Below are positions 19,084-27,631 of a stretch of 64,000 bases of DNA, in pieces. Below the pieces are notes generated by a model. That model saw only the letters and a list, made by a program, of their open reading frames with translations. It was not told where the DNA came from and did not search any database. Numbering within the stretch: the stretch's first letter is position 1; each line of letters starts with the position of its first letter. Where the stretch lies: contig NZ_MRCQ01000001.1 in assembly GCF_002304005.1 (NCBI RefSeq), positions 248,001 through 312,000 of the forward strand. Direction: 5' to 3'. The stretch is from Flavobacterium sp. ACN6 (GTDB lineage Bacteria > Bacteroidota > Bacteroidia > Flavobacteriales > Flavobacteriaceae). Position numbers and translations under genes: made by a program.

Positions 19084-20115
19084 CTAAATCCCAAGTTCTT
19101 TGCGTATAATTTCTGCTCCTGCGCTTAAAGCACTTAACTTGCCTCTGGCTACATCTCTAGATAGCGGGGCCATACCGCAGTTTGTAGAAGGGTAAAGATT
19201 TTCGGCATCTACAAACTCTAGAGCTTTACGCAGGGTAGCAGCTACTTCTTCTGGTGTTTCGATAGTGTTGGTTGCCACATCAATGGCACCTACCATTACT
19301 TTTTTACCGCGAACAAGTTCCATTAAATTTAAAGGCACATTAGAGTTGTGACATTCTAAAGACACCACATCAATTTTAGATTTTTGAATTTTCGGAAAAA
19401 TTTCTTCATATTGTCGCCACTCTGAACCTAATGTCTTTTTCCAATCAGTATTTGCCTGTATTCCATAACCATAACAAATATGAACCGCAGTTTGACAATG
19501 TAAACCTTCAATGGCTCTTTCTAATGCTGCCATTCCCCAATCGTTTACTTCATCAAAGAACACATTAAATGCAGGTTCATCAAACTGGATAATATCTACC
19601 CCTGCGTCTTGAAGTTCTCTTGCTTCTTCATTGAGTGCTTTCGCAAATTCCCACGCCAATTTTTCCCGGCTTTTATAATGGTCGTCGTACAAGGTATCTA
19701 CCATTGTCAGCGGGCCTGGCAATGCCCATTTTATAGGCTTGTTAGTCTGTTTACGTAAAAATTTAGCATCTTCAACAAAAACTGCTTTTTGACGTGCAAC
19801 CGCACCTACAACCACTGGAACACTCGCGTCATAACGGTTACGGATTTTTACTGTTTTACGATTTTCAAAATCTACACCGCTTAAATGCTCGATAAAAGTC
19901 GTTACAAAATGCTGGCGTGTCTGCTCACCGTCGCAAATGATATCTAGATCTGCCAATTGCTGTTCCTGCAGAGAAATGCGTAAAGCATCTTGTTTCCCTT
20001 CCAGCAGCTGATCGCCTTCTAATTTCCATGGTGACCAAAGTTTTTCGGGTGGCGCAAGCCAAGCAGGTTTAGGTAAACTTCCAACAATAGAGGTAGGTAA
20101 TAATAATTTCTTCAT
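19084..20115 (-). CDS. mesD: Folate-independent methionine synthase MesD-like (MetE catalytic domain only)
   Basis: 343 residues, against about 750 for full MetE: only the C-terminal catalytic barrel is present. It starts LLPTSIVGSLPKPAWL and carries IICDGEQTRQHF, ALPGPLTMVDTLY, DIIQFDEPAFNVFF and VHICYGYG. The zinc ligand set is visible as His and Cys of VHICYGYG, Glu in SLECHNSN and Cys in STNCGMAPL. The gene 30 bases upstream is a DUF1852 protein. The pair MesD-MesX is known as an oxygen-requiring, folate-independent methionine synthase system; the methyl donor is not settled. Confidence 0.85.
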   Translation of the reverse strand: MKKLLLPTSIVGSLPKPAWLAPPEKLWSPWKLEGDQLLEGKQDALRISLQEQQLADLDIICDGEQTRQHFVTTFIEHLSGVDFENRKTVKIRNRYDASVPVVVGAVARQKAVFVEDAKFLRKQTNKPIKWALPGPLTMVDTLYDDHYKSREKLAWEFAKALNEEARELQDAGVDIIQFDEPAFNVFFDEVNDWGMAALERAIEGLHCQTAVHICYGYGIQANTDWKKTLGSEWRQYEEIFPKIQKSKIDVVSLECHNSNVPLNLMELVRGKKVMVGAIDVATNTIETPEEVAATLRKALEFVDAENLYPSTNCGMAPLSRDVARGKLSALSAGAEIIRKELGI

Positions 20116-20145
20116 AATAGTATAATATTAATGCGTTGTAATCAA

Positions 20146-21198
20146 TTAAAGGATAAAATTAGCAGACCATTGTTCCAGGAGACTTTTGTAAGGCTTAATG
20201 AAATGCTCTTCTGCATATTTACCCTGTTCAAAAGCCAGTCGGCTGCGCTCTTCGCGGTCATAAACCACGCGGGTCAGTGAATAATCTTCGTGTTTAAGAT
20301 TAGGTTGATAGATTTTTCCAGCCACTGAATTTGCATTGTAAATTTCAGGGCGATAAATCTTCTGGAAAGTCTCCATCGTGCTTATTGAGCTGATTAATCC
20401 AAGATCAGTATAATCGGCAAGCAGATCTCCGGAATGATAAAAAGCCATCGGTGCCACACTATTAGCAGGCATGAAAAAACGAACTTTTAAGCCCATTTTA
20501 GAGAAATATTCATCAGTGATAGAATACTGATCCTGCAGATACTCAAAACCCAGAACCGGATGCTGATACTCAGTGCGAGTATAAGTTTTGTTACTTGATA
20601 CACTGAGACAAATAATCGGTGACTTCTTAAAATGCTCTTTATAAGTGGAAGAACTCACAAAACACTTATAAAGTTTTCCGTGCAAATCACCAAAATTTTC
20701 AGGAATAGAAAAAGTAGATTTATTTTTATTGTGCTCGATCAATAAAATACTGAAATCATAATCCCGAACATAAGAGGAATAATTATTTCCGGCAATTCCT
20801 TCGATTTGCTGGCCAGTCTTACGGTCAATAATATTTGTTTTTAAAACTTCAATCATCGGGAGATTGTTAATACCGTTCTTATCATCAATATTCATCGTTA
20901 CTGTAATGATTTCAAGTTCTACACGATAACGATCCCCTTTTGGATTATTCAGATGAGCCAATGCATTGAATCGATTGTTAATCATATTTAAGGCATTACG
21001 TAAGTTTTGCTGGCGACTGGCTCCTCTTGCCAAGTTTGCAAAATTGGTTGTCAAACGCGTTTGACTTGAGGGGTGATAGTTTTCATCTAAGCAAGTGCTC
21101 TTTAGTGTGAATGCAAAATCATTCTGGATTATATTCTGGGTATTTTCAATATTTTGATTTTCGTTTATTCCCCTATCTTCGTGTATATTCGCTTTCAT
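20146..21198 (-). CDS. mesX: MesX-like DUF1852 protein, partner of MesD
   Basis: 350 residues from the ATG at 21198; the longer frame to 21231 starts only at a TTG. The family core begins FTLKSTCLDENYHPSS, then TRLTTNFANLARGASRQQNL and FNALAHLNNPKGDRYRVELE. The first ~35 residues form an Asn-rich, disordered tail that the core does not need. DUF1852 proteins are encoded with MesD and are needed for its activity. No riboswitch-like hairpin was found upstream. Confidence 0.85.
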   Translation of the reverse strand: MKANIHEDRGINENQNIENTQNIIQNDFAFTLKSTCLDENYHPSSQTRLTTNFANLARGASRQQNLRNALNMINNRFNALAHLNNPKGDRYRVELEIITVTMNIDDKNGINNLPMIEVLKTNIIDRKTGQQIEGIAGNNYSSYVRDYDFSILLIEHNKNKSTFSIPENFGDLHGKLYKCFVSSSTYKEHFKKSPIICLSVSSNKTYTRTEYQHPVLGFEYLQDQYSITDEYFSKMGLKVRFFMPANSVAPMAFYHSGDLLADYTDLGLISSISTMETFQKIYRPEIYNANSVAGKIYQPNLKHEDYSLTRVVYDREERSRLAFEQGKYAEEHFIKPYKSLLEQWSANFIL

Positions 21199-21434
21199 CT
21201 GATGATAATGTTTAGTTTTTTTACCCTGCAAATTTGAATATAAAAGATTAAATATTTTTATTTAAACATAAATTCAGTTAATTATTCTTTTAATATATAT
21301 TTTTAAAGATTATTAATCTTTAATTAAATATAATAATGAAAGAAAACAGATAAATATTCTTTAGTAACCCAAGATGATTGACTTGGAGTTTCTCAGAGCG
21401 CTTCAAAAACTCGAAAAAAGAAAACAATATCATT

Positions 21435-21442
21435 TATATTTG
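21435..21442 (+). promoter_or_regulatory. -7 element for the nitroreductase at 21467
   Basis: TATATTTG fits TAnnTTTG and sits 24 bases before the ATG at 21467. It lies inside the longer open frame that begins at 21374, which argues that the start at 21467 is the true one. Confidence 0.5.
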
Positions 21443-21466
21443 CCAAAATTTAAGATAGACATAGCA

Positions 21467-22096
21467 ATGAATTTGATAGAAAATTTAAAATGGCGCTACG
21501 CCACAAAAGCTTACAGTAACATTAAAGTAACAGAAGAAAAGGTCGATCAGATCTTAGAGGCTATAAATCTTTCAGCATCTTCTTGCGGTCTGCAATCTTA
21601 CCGTGTTTTTGTTGTAAGCGATCCCGAAATCCAAAAGAAATTAGGTGTTAATTCGTATAACGGACAAATTAGCTCTTGCTCTCATTTGTTGGTTTTTGCC
21701 GCATTTAATGACATGACTTCGACTTACATTGATGATTACATGGCAATGACAGAAAAACAAAGAGGTCTTGATGCTGGTGCCTTATCAGGATTTAAAAATG
21801 GACTTCATTCCTATTTCAGTGCTATTAACGCAGAACAAAAAGCCTTTTGGGCGGCCAAACAGGCTTATATTGCCCTAGGAACTGCACTTATTGCTGCGGC
21901 AGAATTGAAAGTGGACGCCACTCCTATCGAGGGATTTGATGCTTCTATTATCGATGAAGTTTTGGGTTTGAAAGAGAAAGGATTGCATGCTGCAGTTATC
22001 CTTGCTTTAGGATACCGTGATTTGGAAAAAGATTACATGGCAACTATGAAAAAAGTTCGTTTGCCTATAGATGAAATGATAACGAAAGTTTATTAA
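21467..22096 (+). CDS. NfnB-like flavin nitroreductase
   Basis: 209 residues from ATG 21467 (MNLIENLKWRYATKAYSN). The longer frame from 21374 adds residues unlike the family. Motifs: SASSCGLQSYRVFVV near the flavin site, ISSCSHLLVFAA, AKQAYIALGTALIAAAEL, and LALGYRDLEKDYMATMKKVR near the C-terminus. Such enzymes reduce nitro or quinone compounds with NAD(P)H and FMN. It is an intact paralogue of the interrupted gene at 5268-5900 and is divergent from mesX. Confidence 0.93.
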   Translation: MNLIENLKWRYATKAYSNIKVTEEKVDQILEAINLSASSCGLQSYRVFVVSDPEIQKKLGVNSYNGQISSCSHLLVFAAFNDMTSTYIDDYMAMTEKQRGLDAGALSGFKNGLHSYFSAINAEQKAFWAAKQAYIALGTALIAAAELKVDATPIEGFDASIIDEVLGLKEKGLHAAVILALGYRDLEKDYMATMKKVRLPIDEMITKVY

Positions 22097-22107
22097 TGTT
22101 ATAAGAC

Positions 22108-22161
22108 CAATCTCTTCAAATCGTCCATAAATTTTATAGAAATTTGTGCCGTCGAGGTCAC
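22108..22161. repeat. 54-bp direct repeat, copy 1, ending in a tRNA-Arg-like tail
   Basis: Matches 25159-25212 at about 46 of 54 positions in the same orientation. The core is TTTATAGAAATTTGT, and it ends GTCGAGGTCAC, which equals the last bases of tRNA-Arg at 1791-1801. It lies just after the nitroreductase stop. Confidence 0.65.
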
Positions 22162-22170
22162 AAAAAATTA

Positions 22171-22201
22171 AAATCCCATTTCTTGCGAAATGGGATTTTT
22201 T
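22171..22201 (+). terminator. Terminator after nitroreductase
   Basis: AAAATCCCATTTC and GAAATGGGATTTT arms around a 4-base loop, followed by a long T run. Confidence 0.85.
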
Positions 22202-22402
22202 TTTGAGTCTCTCTTTGCGTTTAGTCCTTATATATCCAAAAAAAATCAAAACTTCACACAAACTTCACACTGAATTTTAGTGGGATGTTAATAGCAAAAA
22301 TTTTAACAGGGGAAATTAATTTCTGGTAATTGTAGGCATAGTAAACACAATAGAAGTCAGTAGTTTAGTTATTTTTTATTTATCTATTTTGATGTCTGCT
22401 GA

Positions 22403-23434
22403 TTAACTAATTTTAATAACAATTTTTCCAAATGCTCCTTTTGCCAAGTGCTGATACGCTTCAATAGCCTCTTCGAATCGGTATACTTTATCTACAACAG
22501 GCTTAATATTATACTGGTCAAAAGCTTTATTCATTTCCTCGAACGCAGATCGGTTTCCAACTGCGATACCCTGAATTTTGGTTTGTCTGAAAATCACCTG
22601 CATTAAGTTAAGATCGGTGGTCTGCCCCGCTAAGAATCCTATAACTGAGATTTGTCCGGTAACTTTTGTCGCTTTAACAGAATCGTTTAATCCATCTCCC
22701 CCCACTACTTCCAATAGCTGATCAACACCTTTTCCATCTGTTAATCTAACTACTTCAGAAGCCCAGTCTGGAGTTTGGACATAATTAATTACTTCCTGAG
22801 CACCGAGCTTGCGGGCCCATTCGCCTTTTTCATTACTGCTTGTTGTAACAATAACCCTTGCCCCAAAAGCAGTTGCAAGCTGAATACCGAATATTGAAAC
22901 GCCTCCGGTACCTTGTATCAAAACCGAATCTCCTTTTTGCAAGTTACCATAGGTAACCAGAGAGTACCAAGCTGTAAGTGCTGCGATTGGCAAAGTAGAT
23001 GCTTCTTCATCAGTCAAAGTAGATGGTGCTAAGACTGCGGATTCTTCGTGAATAATCATATATTCTGCCAAACCTCCAGGCAGCGGAGAACCAAAACAGA
23101 AATCTGGCTCATTAGGAGCGGGCGCCCCTTCGATCCACTTTGAATATAAATGAGAAGTTACCCTATCGCCTACTTTAAATCGTGTTACATCGGCCCCAAT
23201 CTCTACAATTGTTCCGGCAGCATCAGATACCGGTGTTAAAGGATTGGGTACCATATCCGGTTCATAAATTCCATCAACAATCGCTTTGTCTCTAAAATTT
23301 AGCGAAACTGCTCCGACTTTTATTAAAACTTCATTTGCCCCCGGAGTTGGTACTGCAATATCTTCTAATTTCAAATTATCTAAACCAAACCCTTTTAATT
23401 GCCAGGCTTTCATTGTGTTTTTTTGTGGTGTCAT
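22403..23434 (-). CDS. Zinc-type alcohol dehydrogenase-like oxidoreductase (MDR family)
   Basis: 343 residues from ATG 23434; ATG 23413 (MKAWQLKGFGLDNLKLEDI) fits the family equally well. The N-terminal GroES-like domain has VSLNFRDKAIVDG, and the Rossmann part has DSVLIQGTGGVSIFGIQLA and LDDS/NDSVKATKVTGQISVIGF. Zinc ligands are not evident, so it belongs with the quinone-oxidoreductase branch. It is divergent from a MocR regulator and may be its target. Confidence 0.92.
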   Translation of the reverse strand: MTPQKNTMKAWQLKGFGLDNLKLEDIAVPTPGANEVLIKVGAVSLNFRDKAIVDGIYEPDMVPNPLTPVSDAAGTIVEIGADVTRFKVGDRVTSHLYSKWIEGAPAPNEPDFCFGSPLPGGLAEYMIIHEESAVLAPSTLTDEEASTLPIAALTAWYSLVTYGNLQKGDSVLIQGTGGVSIFGIQLATAFGARVIVTTSSNEKGEWARKLGAQEVINYVQTPDWASEVVRLTDGKGVDQLLEVVGGDGLNDSVKATKVTGQISVIGFLAGQTTDLNLMQVIFRQTKIQGIAVGNRSAFEEMNKAFDQYNIKPVVDKVYRFEEAIEAYQHLAKGAFGKIVIKIS

Positions 23435-23487
23435 ATCTTAAACATTTTATGATGCAAATATCCAACTATTATGAACACAAGAACAGA

Positions 23488-23524
23488 ATCAGATTTTATA
23501 AAAAAAATGAGATCAGATTTTATA
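23488..23524. promoter_or_regulatory. Direct repeat ATCAGATTTTATA, probable MocR operator
   Basis: Two exact 13-base copies, at 23488-23500 and 23512-23524, 24 bases apart start to start, between the divergent oxidoreductase and regulator genes. MocR/PdxR proteins bind direct repeats, and the second copy overlaps the regulator's promoter. Confidence 0.6.
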
Positions 23525-23530
23525 TCTTTG
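23523..23530 (+). promoter_or_regulatory. -7 promoter element for the MocR gene
   Basis: TATCTTTG (TAnnTTTG form), 29 bases upstream of ATG 23560 and overlapping the downstream operator repeat. Confidence 0.55.
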
Positions 23531-23559
23531 CCTCATCAATTTTTAAAACGAGAGAAATT

Positions 23560-24981
23560 ATGTCAGTTAAAAGCTTTCGATATGAACAGGTTGCCCAAAA
23601 AATAGAAGAGAATATAAATATTCTGCAGCTAAGACCCGGAGATAAAGCTCCGTCTGTACGTCAGGTTAGAAGAGATTTGAAAGTAAGTTTGAATACAGTA
23701 TTTCAGGCGTACTCCTTACTGGAAGCAAAAGGCTTAATCATTTCCCGTCCCCGGTCGGGATATATAATAAATTCACTGGGTTCTTCTTTAAAAATACCTG
23801 AAACAAAATCACGACCGATGCTGCCGGCAAATGTTGAGATTACGGCGATGGCGGTTGCCATGATGAAAAATGCCAAAGAAAATGGTATAGTAAATTTCTC
23901 GATCCTTGCACCAGTAAATGAATTTATTCCCATAACAAGTCTTAACAAAGCAGTAAAGGCATCCCTTAGCGAGGCAGGTAATGACAACTTTCAGTATCCT
24001 CTTGTTGATGGCCACCCTAACCTTCTCAAGCAAATATCAGTTCTTTCCCTTGAATGGGAAAAACCGCTATCGCCCGATACAATATTAGTTACAAATGGCG
24101 GTATGGAAGCTATCAATCTTTGTCTTGATTCCATTACGAGTAAGGGAGATATTATAGCAGTTGAATCGCCTACGTATCACGGAATTCTTCAAAGTTTGGA
24201 ACGCCGTGGATTAAAAGCGCTTGAAATCAAAGTAGATCCACAAAACGGTTTATGTATCGATGATCTGGAATTTGCTTTAGCCAATAATAAGGTAGCGGCA
24301 TGTATTTTTATGCCTCGCTGCCATAATCCTACCGGAAGTGGTATGTCTGAAGAAAATAAGATTCGACTTGTTGAATTATTAGGCAGGCAAAATATTCCGA
24401 TGATAGAAGATGACTGCCTTGGAGAATTGTCCTTTGGAATTACCAAGAGCTATCCTGCAAAAGCATATGATAATTATGATAATGTTTTGTATTGTAACTC
24501 TTTCTCAAAAACACTAGCACCAGGCTTCCGGATAGGCTGGGTATCAGCGGGAAAACATCATCTAAATATTGAAAAATTAAAATTTGGTTCTAATATATCG
24601 ACCAACGGAATTTTGCAGGATGCTATCGGTAAATATTTAGAAAGTGGTTTTTATAATAAGCATATCAGAAAAATGCGTAATGATCTGCAGGGACAAATGA
24701 TAAAATATATTGGGGCGATTAATCAATATTTCCCCCATGGAACAAAACTTGCTGTCCCCAAAGGAGGATTAAGTATCTGGATTGAACTCCCGGCCGGTCT
24801 TAATGCATTCGAATTTCAGAAGGAGGCACTGAATCAAGGAATAGGCATTTGTCCTGGTCATATCTTTTCTTCATTGGAATATTATGAAAACTTTATTAGA
24901 TTAAATTATTGCCCTCTATGGAACAATAAAATTGAAATTGCCATTAAAAACCTTGGAGATATTGCTGCATCAAATCTTTAG
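23560..24981 (+). CDS. MocR/PdxR-type regulator (GntR helix-turn-helix fused to aminotransferase domain)
   Basis: 473 residues from ATG 23560. The frame is open to 23335, but the upstream part overlaps the promoter and the divergent gene. Residues 1-70 form a GntR winged helix (RYEQVAQKIEENI, LRPGDKAPSVRQVRRDLKVS). The rest is a fold-type I PLP aminotransferase domain with TNGGMEAINLCLD, MPRCHNPTG, EDDCLGEL and the PLP lysine in NSFSKTLAPGFRIGW. MocR proteins are regulators that bind PLP or amino compounds. The likely target is the divergent oxidoreductase. Confidence 0.93.
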   Translation: MSVKSFRYEQVAQKIEENINILQLRPGDKAPSVRQVRRDLKVSLNTVFQAYSLLEAKGLIISRPRSGYIINSLGSSLKIPETKSRPMLPANVEITAMAVAMMKNAKENGIVNFSILAPVNEFIPITSLNKAVKASLSEAGNDNFQYPLVDGHPNLLKQISVLSLEWEKPLSPDTILVTNGGMEAINLCLDSITSKGDIIAVESPTYHGILQSLERRGLKALEIKVDPQNGLCIDDLEFALANNKVAACIFMPRCHNPTGSGMSEENKIRLVELLGRQNIPMIEDDCLGELSFGITKSYPAKAYDNYDNVLYCNSFSKTLAPGFRIGWVSAGKHHLNIEKLKFGSNISTNGILQDAIGKYLESGFYNKHIRKMRNDLQGQMIKYIGAINQYFPHGTKLAVPKGGLSIWIELPAGLNAFEFQKEALNQGIGICPGHIFSSLEYYENFIRLNYCPLWNNKIEIAIKNLGDIAASNL

Positions 24982-25158
24982 AATTGATATCTTTTCTACC
25001 ACAAGAATTTAAGATTGGCTTTTTTCTTTTAATAAATTATACCATAATGCTTTCTCGAAAATCATTTGAGAAAGCAATAGATTTTCCACCAATCCCCAGC
25101 AGGACATCTAAACTATATTGCTGAACCCAATCAAAGAGATGCTCTACCTTTAGTAAGC

Positions 25159-25212
25159 AAATCTCTTTAAATCTTTCATAAAATTTATAGAAATTTGTCC
25201 TGTCGAGATCAC
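25159..25212. repeat. 54-bp direct repeat, copy 2
   Basis: About 85% like 22108-22161 and in the same orientation; ends GTCGAGATCAC. The pair brackets the oxidoreductase-MocR locus. A 75-codon frame crossing it on the minus strand is not convincing as a gene. Confidence 0.65.
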
Positions 25213-25253
25213 CACACTGCCAAAAGTAATTCCCATAAATGAGCAAGGCTCTT

Positions 25254-25679
25254 CTATCTAACAATCAATACAATACTGGTTTTAGCATACTGGTTAATTG
25301 CAATTTTCACCTCATCAAAATTAGGTGCTGAGAATTTTGGTTTATAATTTTTAGAAAATCCAAATCCTTCTGTCGGATAACCAATCATATTTCTATCACA
25401 TTTTCCGTTATTATTCAAGTCTTGATAAACAGCAATAGCATAATCGCCATCCGGTAGGTTTTTGAACGTGTAGACCACTTTATTTTCTGAAGCTTTTACT
25501 TTTCCGGTGGCAATCTGTGACGCATTATCAAGAAAGCCTTTCTCTTTATCGTACAATCCAAAAAAAACAGATCCTTTGCCGGGTTCTACGCCCGATACTT
25601 CAACGCTGAAATTATGTTGTGCAAACAGTGCTGAATTGACTGTTACAAGTACTATTAAGCTTATCATTTTAATTTTCAT
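25254..25679 (-). CDS. DUF2141 secreted protein
   Basis: 141 residues. A signal peptide ends near ALFAQ. The mature part shows the DUF2141 pattern: GKGSVFFGLYDKEKGFL, YTFKNLPDGDYAIAVYQD, then DLNNNGKCDRNMIGYPTEGFGFS. The DxNxNGxxD stretch resembles a calcium-binding turn. It should be a small periplasmic beta-sandwich protein of unknown function. It lies 18 bases after an epimerase gene on the same strand. Confidence 0.92.
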   Translation of the reverse strand: MKIKMISLIVLVTVNSALFAQHNFSVEVSGVEPGKGSVFFGLYDKEKGFLDNASQIATGKVKASENKVVYTFKNLPDGDYAIAVYQDLNNNGKCDRNMIGYPTEGFGFSKNYKPKFSAPNFDEVKIAINQYAKTSIVLIVR

Positions 25680-25697
25680 AAGTAATATTTTTAGGAT

Positions 25698-26756
25698 TTA
25701 TAATAGAACCTTTTCTAGCTTCTCTTTCTCTAATGGGTTAAAAAAGTGATTCATTTTTTTTACATTCCCTTTTTTAAAGGCCTGATAGGGTTCTGATTGT
25801 GAGAGCAGCCATTTTTTTATAATACTTTTAAAAATAAAGGTGATCTTTTTTTGGAGAGGATGAATTTTCTGGCGGACCATCCCGAAATAATCGTTCAAAT
25901 TTTGCTGTCTAAAACCTAGAATATTATCTAAATCTTCCCCATCTTTTAAAATCCCGCAGTGAAAATTTTTTTCTGCAAACGCCTTTTCTGGAAAATCAGC
26001 TTCGCCTAAGCCAAATTCAGCAAACATTTTGTCTAGAAAAGATCCATAAGTAATAACACAATCCTCTCCCCCTCCCAAGTTGAATATTTGCTTCTCTAGT
26101 TTTTTTTGGTTTTCAATTGCTTTAGCAAAAGCTCTGCCCGTATCTTTTGGCGTGCAGATTTCCATTGGTGTATCCAGCGGCATATGAAACATCAATTTGG
26201 ATATCTTATGGTTTCCCATAATTGCAGCCAGACGAAAAATACTCCATGTTAATTTGGATTTCGCAATTAACGACTCACACAACACCTTTGTTTCTCCATA
26301 TTGATCACCGGGACTGGGCTGCAAAATATCAGTGATACTTATCTGGGGATTCTTCATCCGATCACCGTAAACTGAAATACTGGAACTAAAAATCAAATAA
26401 CAATCTGGTGAATTCTTCTCTAAAGCGTAAATAAGATTTTCTGTCCCTCTCACATTGACACTGTAAGCCATCTCTGGATCTATATCTGCAAGAGGTGGAA
26501 TAACTGCTGCCAAATGGATCGCTGCATCTTTATTTTGGGTAACTTTTAGCACTTCTTCCCTATTACTGATGTCGCCATATATAATCTCTACACGAGATCG
26601 AAAGGGAGCCAGTTTTTTTATCGAATTTTGGGTTTTTAAATCAAAAACTGTTATTTCATAATCCGTATACTGAACCAGATGCTGTAAAGTTTCAAATCCT
26701 ACAGTTCCAGATGCACCGGTCAGAAGTATTTTTTTTCGTGATATCTTATTTTCCAT
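25698..26756 (-). CDS. NAD-dependent epimerase/dehydratase family protein
   Basis: 352 residues from ATG 26756 (the extension to 26786 begins at TTG). The Rossmann loop is LLTGASGTVGFETLQ, and there are AAIHLAAVIPP, FSSSISVYGD and the catalytic Y-x3-K as YGETK. These mark an extended SDR. The last ~60 residues are basic and helical and unlike the core. The substrate is unknown; sugar nucleotide or steroid-like substrates are both possible. It is divergent from a TetR regulator. Confidence 0.9.
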   Translation of the reverse strand: MENKISRKKILLTGASGTVGFETLQHLVQYTDYEITVFDLKTQNSIKKLAPFRSRVEIIYGDISNREEVLKVTQNKDAAIHLAAVIPPLADIDPEMAYSVNVRGTENLIYALEKNSPDCYLIFSSSISVYGDRMKNPQISITDILQPSPGDQYGETKVLCESLIAKSKLTWSIFRLAAIMGNHKISKLMFHMPLDTPMEICTPKDTGRAFAKAIENQKKLEKQIFNLGGGEDCVITYGSFLDKMFAEFGLGEADFPEKAFAEKNFHCGILKDGEDLDNILGFRQQNLNDYFGMVRQKIHPLQKKITFIFKSIIKKWLLSQSEPYQAFKKGNVKKMNHFFNPLEKEKLEKVLL

Positions 26757-26830
26757 TTTTTTTAATTTAACATTAGTCCTTTTCAATCCGATTAAATTTT
26801 GATTAAAAAGCTATATTTGTTATACAATAT

Positions 26831-26844
26831 GTTCAATATTGAAC
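26831..26844. promoter_or_regulatory. Perfect 14-bp palindrome, probable TetR operator
   Basis: GTTCAATATTGAAC lies between the divergent epimerase and TetR genes, 13 bases after a TATATTTG (26812-26819) that points toward the TetR gene. Confidence 0.5.
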
Positions 26845-26972
26845 TTTATGTTCTTTTTGATTACTACGTAAAACTATTAAAGAAGAAAGTATTTGCTGCT
26901 TCAAAAAAGGATACTACTGTACATTAGCGAACAAAGACTAATGTTTTTGTAGCGCATGTAAAATAATTTGTG

Positions 26973-27521
26973 ATGGATTTAAGAAAAGACAGAAGGGTTC
27001 AGTATACTAAAAAAATATTGCGTGAGGCATTATTTAGTTTACTGGAAGATAGAGAATTAAGCGAAATTACCATAACCGAACTGTGTAAAACAGCCGATGT
27101 TAACCGCAATACATTTTATCGGCATTATAATATTCCGCTGGATATACTGCTTGAAATAGAAGATGATGTTTTTGAAAAACTCTCAACGGTTTTGCGTAAA
27201 AGCACCAATATGGATGATGTGATACTGCTCAGCTGCCAGTTACTGGAAAACGATAAGCAGATGAGTAAAATTGTGTTTACCAAAGCGGATGGAAGCGGAA
27301 TTCTGTCGCGAATCCTGAGAAGTGTTCGAAATAATTTTCCAGTTGAAAATCAAATAGAACTTACTGACGAAGTAAAGCCTTTTGCTGAAATGGCGTACCA
27401 ATTTGGCGAAAAAGGAAGTATTGCTGTTATCAAAAATTGGATCGAAAATGATTTCTCTATTCCTGCTGATAGTATTGCACAAATGATAAGTTATCTGGTA
27501 AATAAACTCAATAAATTATAG
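26973..27521 (+). CDS. TetR/AcrR-family transcriptional regulator
   Basis: 182 residues from ATG 26973 (a GTG just upstream is less likely). The N-terminal helix-turn-helix reads RRVQYTKKILREALFSLLE, ITITELCKTADVNRNTFYRH. The C-terminal ligand domain is all-helical and resembles the dihydroxyacetone-kinase-regulator-like TetR group. Divergent from the epimerase-DUF2141 pair, which is the likely target. Confidence 0.92.
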   Translation: MDLRKDRRVQYTKKILREALFSLLEDRELSEITITELCKTADVNRNTFYRHYNIPLDILLEIEDDVFEKLSTVLRKSTNMDDVILLSCQLLENDKQMSKIVFTKADGSGILSRILRSVRNNFPVENQIELTDEVKPFAEMAYQFGEKGSIAVIKNWIENDFSIPADSIAQMISYLVNKLNKL

Positions 27522-27631
27522 CACTTTTTACAACCCATCAATTTCTAATCGAATCGCTCAAAGCAAAGTAAACACGTATCACCGATTTTAAAAACGAACT
27601 GGTTAATCTTGCCTTAACGAATAACCTGAAA

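Noticed and set aside
22007..22261. 84-codon minus-strand frame
   Set aside because: It overlaps the nitroreductase end, the repeat and a terminator, so it is a shadow.
25037..25264. 75-codon minus-strand frame
   Set aside because: Most of it is the 54-bp repeat read in one frame; the other copy is interrupted differently.
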